Position numbers and translations under genes: made by a program. 5,041 bases of DNA from Micrococcales bacterium (GTDB lineage: Bacteria > Actinomycetota > Actinomycetes > S36-B12 > UBA10799), in NCBI GenBank assembly GCA_023252115.1, contig JAHEXM010000162.1, positions 1-5,041 on the forward strand, given 5' to 3'. Shown here piece by piece: positions 1 to 5,041 of this stretch (within the stretch, counting starts at the first letter, position 1; every line of letters starts with the position of its first letter). The notes under the pieces were generated by a model, which saw nothing but the letters and a program-made list of their open reading frames with translations, made no database searches and was not told the DNA's origin.

Positions 1-901
1 TGCCGCGAACGAAACACCCGATTGTGAACTCATCGTTACGCGCAATGTCGCGGCTGGGTTGCTTGATTGGTGCGGGCGGCACGGCGTCGATCAGGTCGGA
101 TTCGAGTCGTCGCATGTCACGGTGTCGGAGTTGGCAATTTGGAATCCCCTGGCCGCCAGTCACGGCATCAAGTTGATACCTATCGATCCGTTGATCGAAG
201 AAATGCGCGAAGTCAAAGATCCAGATGAAACTGCCCTGCTGGACCAGGCATGCGAAATTTCAGTCGCCGCTCTCGAAGTTGTGTTGCCGAAAATTTTCGT
301 TGGCATGACCGAGGTTCACTTGGCACGGACCCTCGAACTTGCGATGGCTGATTTAGGTGCCGACGATCGCGCATTCGAGACGATCGTGGCTTCGGGCCCC
401 AACAGTGCAATTCCACATCATGCGCCAACGATTCGCCCAATTGGTGTTGGTGACCTGTTGAAGATTGACTTTGGCGCAATGGTCGGCGGTTATCACGCAG
501 ATTGCACCCGAACATTCGTCACAGGGGCCCAACCAACGCAGTGGCAAGCTGAAATCCATTCCGTTGTTGCCGCTTCGGCGCAGGCTGGTCGTCAGGCTTT
601 GGTCGCCGGTGTTGAGATTGCCCAGGTCGACGCCGCCGCCCGGAATATCGTCGCTGATGCCGGATACGGTGATCAGTTCATTCACGGCCTTGGACACGGT
701 GTCGGGCTTGAGATTCACGAGTCACCACTGATTGCGGACTCCAACGCCGGTATCCTCGAGGCTGGCGTGGTGGTCACCATCGAGCCCGGTGTGTATTTGC
801 CTGGCATCGGGGGAGTTCGGATCGAAGACACCTGCGCCGTCGGAAACCAGGCAATGACAGTCTTAACACCGATGGATCGCGAGCTCACGAGAGTGGGCTA
901 G
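1..901 (+). CDS. pepQ: Xaa-Pro aminopeptidase/dipeptidase, M24 family (5' end cut by window edge)
   Basis: This is the C-terminal part of a cytoplasmic metallopeptidase that cleaves peptide bonds involving proline, in peptide turnover. The reading frame (codons from base 2) is open to the left edge and encodes about 299 residues. The TTG at 59 is an internal Leu codon, not a convincing start, so the true start lies outside. The first ~60 residues fit the end of the creatinase N-terminal domain and the linker (VKDPDETALL); the rest is a pita-bread M24 domain. Counting from the TTG-encoded residue, all five expected metal ligands are visible: D137 (KIDFG), D148 (HADCTRTF), H213 (GLGHGVG), E242 (TIEPGVY) and E256 (VRIEDT), plus H120 and H220 of the active site. 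It ends with TAG at 899-901, 49 bases before efp. The symbol follows the M. tuberculosis pepQ-efp-nusB order; sequence alone does not separate aminopeptidase P from prolidase specificity. Confidence 0.93.
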   Translation, partial: AANETPDCELIVTRNVAAGLLDWCGRHGVDQVGFESSHVTVSELAIWNPLAASHGIKLIPIDPLIEEMREVKDPDETALLDQACEISVAALEVVLPKIFVGMTEVHLARTLELAMADLGADDRAFETIVASGPNSAIPHHAPTIRPIGVGDLLKIDFGAMVGGYHADCTRTFVTGAQPTQWQAEIHSVVAASAQAGRQALVAGVEIAQVDAAARNIVADAGYGDQFIHGLGHGVGLEIHESPLIADSNAGILEAGVVVTIEPGVYLPGIGGVRIEDTCAVGNQAMTVLTPMDRELTRVG

Positions 902-938
902 CGAGACTGCCAGGGGTTACGACTACTGACTCAGCAAC

Positions 939-944
939 GAAAGG
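939..944 (+). promoter_or_regulatory. Shine-Dalgarno site of efp
   Basis: GAAAGG lies six bases before the GTG at 951. It supports this GTG as the start of efp. The next in-frame Met is residue 45, inside the conserved first domain, so no later start is reasonable. Confidence 0.7.
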
Positions 945-950
945 CTGACT

Positions 951-1517
951 GTGGCAACGACGAACGACCTGAAAAACGGCATCGTGCTTAACATTGACGG
1001 CCAGCTATGGACAGTCATTGAATTCCAGCACGTTAAGCCTGGCAAAGGCGGGGCGTTTGTCCGGACCAAACTCAAGAATGTGATGTCTGGAAAGGTTGTC
1101 GACAAAACCTTCAATGCGGGTCTTAAGATCGAAACAGCAAACGTTGACAAGCGTGCGATGCAGTACCTGTACAAAGACGGGGACGACTTCGTCTTCATGG
1201 ACACGCAGAACTATGACCAGTTCAATATTCCCGGTTCCGTTGTCGGTGATTCCGCAAAATTCATGCTTGAGAATCAAGAAGCAGTGGTCGCTCAACACGA
1301 AGGCACGGCGCTTTTTGTGGAACTACCTGCTTCAGTTGAGTTGGTCATCGAATACACCGAGCCAGGTATTCAAGGAGACCGCTCCACGAGCGGCACCAAG
1401 CCAGCCAGACTCGAGACAGGTGCTGAGATCGCGGTGCCGCTGTTTCTCGAAGTTGGCGAGCGAATCAAAGTCGATACTCGCGACGGTGGTTCCTACATCA
1501 GCCGTGTGAACAACTAG
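951..1517 (+). CDS. efp: Translation elongation factor P
   Basis: EF-P binds ribosomes stalled at consecutive prolines, between the P and E sites, and promotes peptide bond formation. The 188-residue length is standard for the family. The protein has an N-terminal KOW-like domain (about 1-63) followed by two OB-fold domains (about 66-127 and 130-187). The C-terminal family signature is intact at about 150-170 (KPARLETG followed by [13 protein letters not shown]). The loop that reaches the peptidyl-tRNA acceptor end reads [10 protein letters not shown], with tip lysine K32. Actinobacterial EF-Ps have been described with a PGKGP loop acting without lysine modification; here the last residue is G34. 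No EF-P modification enzyme is encoded in this window. The gene sits between pepQ and nusB, with a 20-base gap to nusB, and is probably co-transcribed with them. Start is GTG, supported by GAAAGG upstream. Confidence 0.98.
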   Translation: MATTNDLKNGIVLNIDGQLWTVIEFQHVKPGKGGAFVRTKLKNVMSGKVVDKTFNAGLKIETANVDKRAMQYLYKDGDDFVFMDTQNYDQFNIPGSVVGDSAKFMLENQEAVVAQHEGTALFVELPASVELVIEYTEPGIQGDRSTSGTKPARLETGAEIAVPLFLEVGERIKVDTRDGGSYISRVNN

Positions 1518-1524
1518 CCAGGTC

Positions 1525-1530
1525 GGGGAA
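1525..1530 (+). promoter_or_regulatory. Probable Shine-Dalgarno site of nusB
   Basis: GGGGAA lies seven bases before the ATG at 1538, inside the 20-base gap after the efp stop. It is a modest purine-rich match and the only candidate in that gap. Confidence 0.5.
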
Positions 1531-1537
1531 TCACGAG

Positions 1538-1948
1538 ATGCCAGCGCGTAGCAAGGCTCGCAAGCGCGCGCTCGACGCTTTGTATGAGGCCGATCTTCGG
1601 GGCACGAGCGCGCCCGAGGCTTTGAGTTCGCTGAATGACCGGCTCGCGAATCCGATCAACCCTTACGCGGCCGAGATTGTTGCTGGGGTCACGACGCACG
1701 CGGATCGCATTGATGAACTGCTTGCGACTTATTCGACTGGCTGGCCGCTGGATCGAATGCCAGCAGTCGATCGCAACATCCTGCGGATTGGGACCTGGGA
1801 AATCCTGTGGTCGGATGTTCCGGATGACGTGGCGATTTCCGAGGCCGTGTCACTCGCAACATCACTATCGACCGATGAGTCCGCGGGATTCGTCAACGGT
1901 TTGCTTGCCCGAATACTCGAAGTGAAGCCACACCTCGTCCTGGGTTAG
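1538..1948 (+). CDS. nusB: Transcription antitermination factor NusB
   Basis: NusB is a small all-helical RNA-binding protein. With NusE (ribosomal protein S10) it binds boxA RNA and protects rRNA transcripts from premature termination. The 136-residue length is typical. Family hallmarks are visible: a basic N-terminal segment PARSKARKRALDALYEADLR (2-21), which supplies the RNA-binding arginines and lysines, the central WPLDRMPAVDRNILRIGTWE (69-88), and the C-terminal AISEAVSLA (99-107) and STDESAGFVNGLLARI (111-126). The ATG at 1538 follows a purine-rich site and places the conserved basic helix at the very N-terminus, which favours this start. It follows efp by 20 bases and is probably the last gene of the housekeeping operon, because the following gene is unrelated and has its own candidate promoter. 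No clear intrinsic terminator follows it. Confidence 0.96.
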   Translation: MPARSKARKRALDALYEADLRGTSAPEALSSLNDRLANPINPYAAEIVAGVTTHADRIDELLATYSTGWPLDRMPAVDRNILRIGTWEILWSDVPDDVAISEAVSLATSLSTDESAGFVNGLLARILEVKPHLVLG

Positions 1949-1987
1949 TCGGCGCGCATCGGGCGACATCCAGGCAGCGTGGGTAGG

Positions 1988-1997
1988 TGAATATTCA
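1988..1997. promoter_or_regulatory. 10-base perfect palindrome, possible operator
   Basis: TGAATATTCA is its own reverse complement and does not extend further. It sits six bases upstream of the candidate -10 hexamer at 2004-2009, where a bound dimeric regulator could interfere with RNA polymerase. A palindrome of this length can arise by chance, and no known regulator motif is recognised, so operator function is inference. Confidence 0.25.
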
Positions 1998-2003
1998 AGC
2001 GTG

Positions 2004-2009
2004 TAGGGT
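2004..2009 (+). promoter_or_regulatory. Candidate -10 element (TAGGGT) of a possibly leaderless promoter
   Basis: TAGGGT fits the TANNNT form of actinobacterial -10 elements. Its last T is seven bases before the A of the ATG at 2016, so transcription would start at or next to the start codon and give a leaderless mRNA. No convincing -35 hexamer is seen about 17 bases upstream. The AGGG inside the same hexamer is also correctly spaced (seven bases) to serve as a weak Shine-Dalgarno site on a longer transcript, so the two readings compete. Confidence 0.35.
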
Positions 2010-2015
2010 CCAGGC

Positions 2016-3854
2016 ATGAAATCGTTGAAATCTGGATCACTTGCTGTTACCGGCGCCCTCTCACTTGTTGTTGCAGGGGCAGGTTTGTCGCAATCGGCTA
2101 TTGCTGCGACCGCTGATACGACTCCACCAGTCGTCTCGAATGTGGGCATTCCCTCTGGGAGTACCGGTGCAACAGTCACGTTTTCGGCCAGGGTCGTTGA
2201 CCCGGACTCCGGCGTCAACAAGGTCTATTTGAATATCAATGACGCGTCGGGCCGCAACGCCGCCGGTATCCGGCTGTGGGATGACGGCACCAATGGTGAC
2301 GTTTCAGTTAAGGACGACACTTTCACTGCAACAACCACACTTGCGCTTAAAAGCGGAACCTACTCACTTGGTATCGACGCCTACGACTCCAAGTACAACC
2401 ATGCCACCCCAGCTGAAGGCACCCTCGTCGTGAATGGCTCCAGCTACACATGGGCGCCGCTAGACGCAGGGTCGACACCAACTGCGTCGCCGCCGCAGCC
2501 AACTCAAACAACGCAGCCAACCCTCACGCCGACACCAACGCCGACGCCGACGGGACCCGGTCCCCTCGTGTCCGAAGTGATGGCACCAAGCGGGGCAACG
2601 ACGAATGCCGTAGCGGTGTCGGCCAAGGTCGTCGATGCGACTTCCGGTGTGCGAAAGGCATACCTATATTTCGATCAACAAGCACCGTCGGGCCGCAATG
2701 TATTGGGGCTCACGATGTTAGACGATGGAACAAACGGCGACGTCGTGGCAAAAGACGGTCGCTACACAATCGCAGCAAGCCTTGCATTGCCTGCTGGCAC
2801 CTTCGATGTTTCGATCCTCGCCCTCAACGGCAAGTACGACCAGGTCAAACCCCGCATCGCAACAGTGACAGTCAGCAGCGGTGCGTACACCTGGAACAAC
2901 CTCACGGCTGACGGCCCCTCGCAGACCGCAACTTCAACCCCCACCTCAACAAACACCTCGACGCCTACGTCAACGCCTACGTCAACGCCTACGTCAACGC
3001 CTGGAGTTCCTGATGCCGTTACCCCGTGCGGTACTTCAGGTTCAGCACCGGCGCAGTGGGATCACGTGGTGTGGATTGTGATGGAAAATCACGCTTCGAC
3101 AAACATTCTTGGCAATGCTCAGGCGCCGTACTACAACAGCCTGATCAACAAATGTGGCTATGCCTCGAACTATTCCGGCATCTCGACGCCATCCCTGCCG
3201 AATTACATCGGCCTCACCTCAGGTGGTTTACAAGGAACTGGTGGTAGCGATGCCAATCCAGGATCGTGGCCGCTGAATGTGCCCAGCATCTTCTCGCAAC
3301 TGGGCAGCAACTGGCGCGCGCTCAACGAAGACATGCCGTCGAACTGTTACAAGAGCGACAGCGCTCAGTACATCGTTCATCACAATCCCGCCGCCTACTA
3401 CACCAATATTTCCGCTGGGTGCGCCGGTCAGGATGTCCCATTGGCAACGACGGTTGTGCCAGAAAACACGTGCAACCAGTCAGTCACACCGCCTGCCGTC
3501 TGGGATCTGTCGGCCAAGTTCACTTTCGTGACGCCAAACAATCACAACAACGCTCACAGCGCGTCGATCTGCACCGGAGACAATTGGCTATCAAGTGTTA
3601 TTCCGCCGATTCTCAACGGCGCCCAATACAAACAAGGGCGCACAGCAATTGTTATTACCTATGACGAGGGAAGCGGGTCGAATCAGCAATTGGCCACCAC
3701 CGTTATCTCGCCATCGACTCCCGCGGGCATCAAAGTGGGAACCGCCTTCAGTCACTACTCGCTGCTGCGCACAACTGAGGAGATGCTGGGCCTGCCGTCG
3801 TTGGGCAATGCAGCAAGTGCCAACAGCATGCGTGCCGGCTTCAACCTTGGGTAG
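2016..3854 (+). CDS. Secreted modular phosphoesterase (acid phosphatase / phospholipase C-like) with two Ig-like repeats
   Basis: This 612-residue exported protein probably hydrolyses a phosphate ester outside the membrane. Residues 1-30 form a Sec signal peptide (Lys at 2 and 5, hydrophobic 8-25, cleavage likely after SAIA or AATA). Two homologous Ig-like modules follow (about 37-149 and 182-296), each with DDGTNGDV and a terminal YTW. A TP-rich linker (151-182) separates them and a TPTS-rich linker (299-332) leads to the catalytic domain (about 345-612). That domain resembles the PF04185 phosphoesterase family: HVVWIVMENHAS (E357, N358), TPSLPNY (S393, in the region of the presumed nucleophile), HH at 455-456, H514 and GDNWL (D522), TYDEGSG (D550, E551) and SHYSLLRTTEEMLGLP (H580). 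Six cysteines (338, 380, 444, 469, 486, 519) could form disulfides. There is no sortase motif or C-terminal membrane anchor, so it is probably released or held non-covalently. Substrate is unknown: phosphomonoester and phospholipid are both possible. The start is supported by the signal peptide beginning there. Confidence 0.9.
   Translation: MKSLKSGSLAVTGALSLVVAGAGLSQSAIAATADTTPPVVSNVGIPSGSTGATVTFSARVVDPDSGVNKVYLNINDASGRNAAGIRLWDDGTNGDVSVKDDTFTATTTLALKSGTYSLGIDAYDSKYNHATPAEGTLVVNGSSYTWAPLDAGSTPTASPPQPTQTTQPTLTPTPTPTPTGPGPLVSEVMAPSGATTNAVAVSAKVVDATSGVRKAYLYFDQQAPSGRNVLGLTMLDDGTNGDVVAKDGRYTIAASLALPAGTFDVSILALNGKYDQVKPRIATVTVSSGAYTWNNLTADGPSQTATSTPTSTNTSTPTSTPTSTPTSTPGVPDAVTPCGTSGSAPAQWDHVVWIVMENHASTNILGNAQAPYYNSLINKCGYASNYSGISTPSLPNYIGLTSGGLQGTGGSDANPGSWPLNVPSIFSQLGSNWRALNEDMPSNCYKSDSAQYIVHHNPAAYYTNISAGCAGQDVPLATTVVPENTCNQSVTPPAVWDLSAKFTFVTPNNHNNAHSASICTGDNWLSSVIPPILNGAQYKQGRTAIVITYDEGSGSNQQLATTVISPSTPAGIKVGTAFSHYSLLRTTEEMLGLPSLGNAASANSMRAGFNLG
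2124..2462 (+). repeat. Ig-like module copy 1 of the phosphoesterase
   Basis: Encodes residues 37-149. It aligns with copy 2 (2559-2903) over its whole length at close to half identity by eye. Shared blocks are VVSxV, PSG, VVDxxSGVxKxYL, SGRN, DDGTNGDV, KYxxxxP and YTW. Acidic loop residues D89, D90, D95 and D100 could bind calcium, which is inference. The pattern recalls the choice-of-anchor/Ig-like beta-sandwich domains of secreted proteins. Confidence 0.75.
2526..2552 (+). repeat. Thr-Pro codon repeat (linker 1)
   Basis: An imperfect six-base repeat (ACGCCG with one ACACCA unit) encodes four Thr-Pro pairs and a further Thr, residues 171-179, inside the first interdomain linker. Such linkers are extended and may be O-glycosylated in actinobacteria; that is inference here. 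Confidence 0.8.
2559..2903 (+). repeat. Ig-like module copy 2 of the phosphoesterase
   Basis: Encodes residues 182-296, the second copy of the module at 2124-2462, with a two-residue insertion before the SGRN block. The protein motif DDGTNGDV is identical in both copies, but seven of its eight codons differ synonymously, so the duplication is not recent. Confidence 0.75.
2961..3002 (+). repeat. Perfect 12-base tandem repeat, 3.5 copies (linker 2)
   Basis: The unit ACGCCTACGTCA is repeated three times without error and followed by a half copy ACGCCT. In frame it encodes Thr-Pro-Thr-Ser three times and then Thr-Pro (residues 316-329), in the linker just before the catalytic domain. The unit is a multiple of three, so gain or loss of copies by replication slippage would change linker length without a frameshift. 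Confidence 0.95.
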
Positions 3855-3899
3855 GTGCAGCGGCAGCGTGGACTGGTGGCCAGCCGCACAGTCGCTCGA

Positions 3900-5027
3900 T
3901 CAGTGAGTGTGTGGTGTCCATCGTGAGCCGTCCCAGTAGCGCCACCAGGCGGCGCGCCACGGATCGCTATACCAACCGGGACGCGGCAGCTGAATCACCC
4001 GAGGCCACGGCGGATAGACAGGCGGACGTTGAATCGTCACGGGCGTTCCCTTGCCGCGCAACTTCATGGTTATCAGAATGAAAGCAACTGCTTGAACGAT
4101 CGTCTCGGCAAGTGAAGTCCACAGATTCGAATCGCTTGAGGTAAACAAGCTGGCTGATCCGAGCACCGAATCGCTGGTCGTGACAACCAGCGAGGCAAGC
4201 ACGTTGTTGATGAAGTGCGCCCCCATGCCCAGTTCAATCGTTCCCGACGTGTGCGCCACCCACATCAAGGCGAAACCAAAAACGAAGTATTGCGAGATGC
4301 CGACGAAGTAGGTAACCCCGTCCAAATTGGCGACCTCGGGATTCCACATATGCGGAATCGTGAAGATAACTCCAATAACGATTGATTGGATCCAGCGCCG
4401 TTTCGTCAACAGTGAAAGCCATTGCGGCAGGTAACCGCGAAACAGAAACTCCTCGGCGCTGGTTTGGAAAAACAAGAAGAGCAGGCACACGATTGCGTTC
4501 GGGATGAATGCCTCGGCATTGAATGACCAGGTGACGGAATCAACGCCCGTCAGAATGGTCGACAGCCCCAGGACAATCATTAGTCCACCCCAGATAGCCA
4601 TCCCGAGCAGAATGAGGCGCCAGTTGATCCGGGTGAAAGGTGTGATCAATGTCCGCCAAGGTCGCTGGTGAAACCACCGAACGACTAGCGGAGTAGCGAC
4701 TAGCAGCGGCAGGAACGTCAGCAACTCGACGAGATTATTGGCCCAGGTTGATCCAAAAATGTGATCGGTGTCGACCTTCTTGCCCGAGATTTCGCCTGGC
4801 AACAGGAACGGCAGTACCAGGTAAGTGGCAAGTGACAACCACACCGCAATGATGGTGATGACACCGCACGCGTAAAACCACCATCGACATTGCCCGATAC
4901 GGGCGAAGTCCAGATACGAGTATCGGTACGGTTTCGGGTTCGCAGATGGCCGTGGGGCGGTGCTCAGCGCCGGAGCCATCGACATGTCGTTCATTCTGTC
5001 CGCCAGGATCGCCTGATGCGTGCGCAC
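3900..5027 (-). CDS. CPBP family intramembrane metalloprotease with C-terminal DUF2510-like tail (start uncertain)
   Basis: A polytopic membrane protein of the CPBP family (CAAX prenyl protease Rce1-like, bacteriocin-processing type, PF02517). About eight hydrophobic segments are visible, near residues 48-76, 98-116, 136-158, 173-189, 211-227, 238-258, 262-283 and 303-322. The family's catalytic motifs are complete: EEFLFR (E192, E193, R197), FTIPH (F222, H226) and HFINN (H271, N275). After the last membrane segment, residues 349-374 (RPGWYSDPW, then WWRYWDGSRWTPHT) match the small Trp-rich DUF2510 domain common in actinobacterial membrane proteins. The start is unsettled: GTG at 5027 has no good ribosome site and the frame stays open to the window edge, while ATG at 4994 is preceded by GGCGGA at short spacing, and ATGs at 4985 and 4979 are also possible. 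It is convergent with the phosphoesterase, 45 bases apart. Substrate is unknown; some family members act in peptide maturation, immunity or envelope control. Confidence 0.88.
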   Translation of the reverse strand: MRTHQAILADRMNDMSMAPALSTAPRPSANPKPYRYSYLDFARIGQCRWWFYACGVITIIAVWLSLATYLVLPFLLPGEISGKKVDTDHIFGSTWANNLVELLTFLPLLVATPLVVRWFHQRPWRTLITPFTRINWRLILLGMAIWGGLMIVLGLSTILTGVDSVTWSFNAEAFIPNAIVCLLFLFFQTSAEEFLFRGYLPQWLSLLTKRRWIQSIVIGVIFTIPHMWNPEVANLDGVTYFVGISQYFVFGFALMWVAHTSGTIELGMGAHFINNVLASLVVTTSDSVLGSASLFTSSDSNLWTSLAETIVQAVAFILITMKLRGKGTPVTIQRPPVYPPWPRVIQLPRPGWYSDPWRAAWWRYWDGSRWTPHTH

Positions 5028-5041
5028 TGCGTTGCCGAGAC

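Noticed and set aside
59..61. TTG at 59 as the start codon of the peptidase
   Set aside because: The frame is open to the left edge, and the upstream residues (ETPDCELIVTRNVAAGLL) read as normal creatinase N-terminal domain sequence, so the gene begins outside the window.
213..718. Minus-strand open frames inside the peptidase gene
   Set aside because: They overlap a well-supported gene, show no family motifs and have the composition expected of shadow frames.
1936..1975. Terminator after nusB
   Set aside because: Only a five-base CCTGG/CCAGG pairing with a loop of more than 20 bases is visible, and no T-run follows.
1985..1991. PhoP (PHO box) site upstream of the phosphoesterase
   Set aside because: The minus strand has ATTCACC, one mismatch from the GTTCACC unit, but no second unit follows at 11-base spacing, so a PHO box is not supported.
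2450..3664. Alternative plus-strand frames within the phosphoesterase gene
   Set aside because: Arg- and Gln-rich low-complexity translations arise from the repeat and GC bias of the real frame, which has a signal peptide and clear domain motifs.
3855..3889. Hairpin between the convergent genes as a bidirectional terminator
   Set aside because: GTGC/GCAC and an inner CTGG-TGG-CCAG can pair, but the stem has several mismatches between these short helices and there is no T-run on either side.

Overview
The window looks like chromosomal DNA of a bacterium in the Actinomycetota, with a GC content in the high fifties (estimated from sampled lines, not counted in full). The evidence is the gene order pepQ-efp-nusB, which matches the order known from Mycobacterium tuberculosis, the actinobacterial style of the EF-P and NusB proteins, and a DUF2510-type tail on the last gene. 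I cannot name a genus. Coding density is high: four of the five genes are tightly packed or nearly so, and no gap between genes exceeds 70 bases. I see no tRNA, rRNA, CRISPR array, insertion sequence or phage gene.

Region 1 (1-1948, + strand) is a housekeeping cluster. It holds the 3' part of an M24-family Xaa-Pro peptidase gene cut by the left edge, the elongation factor P gene (efp, GTG start) and the antitermination factor gene nusB. The gaps are 49 and 20 bases with no visible terminator, so co-transcription is likely. Region 2 (1949-3854, + strand) starts with a 67-base spacer carrying a candidate leaderless promoter and a 10-base palindrome. It is followed by a gene for a secreted, modular phosphoesterase: signal peptide, two homologous Ig-like/beta-sandwich modules, two Thr/Pro/Ser-rich linkers (one encoded by a perfect 12-base tandem repeat) and a C-terminal acid-phosphatase/phospholipase C-like catalytic domain. 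Region 3 (3900-5041, - strand) is a convergent gene for a polytopic membrane CPBP (CAAX-protease/bacteriocin-processing type) protein with a DUF2510-like C-terminal tail. Its true start may lie at or beyond the right edge.

The three housekeeping genes are linked by old synteny rather than by one pathway: peptide turnover, translation of polyproline stretches, and rRNA transcription. The secreted phosphoesterase probably hydrolyses a phosphate ester outside the membrane. Nothing in the sequence ties it to the CPBP protein. I see no new defence or mobile system here. The points most worth a second look are the EF-P loop that departs from the PGKGP motif reported for actinobacteria, the contrast between an old domain duplication and a young linker repeat in the phosphoesterase, and the possible leaderless, palindrome-controlled promoter of that gene.
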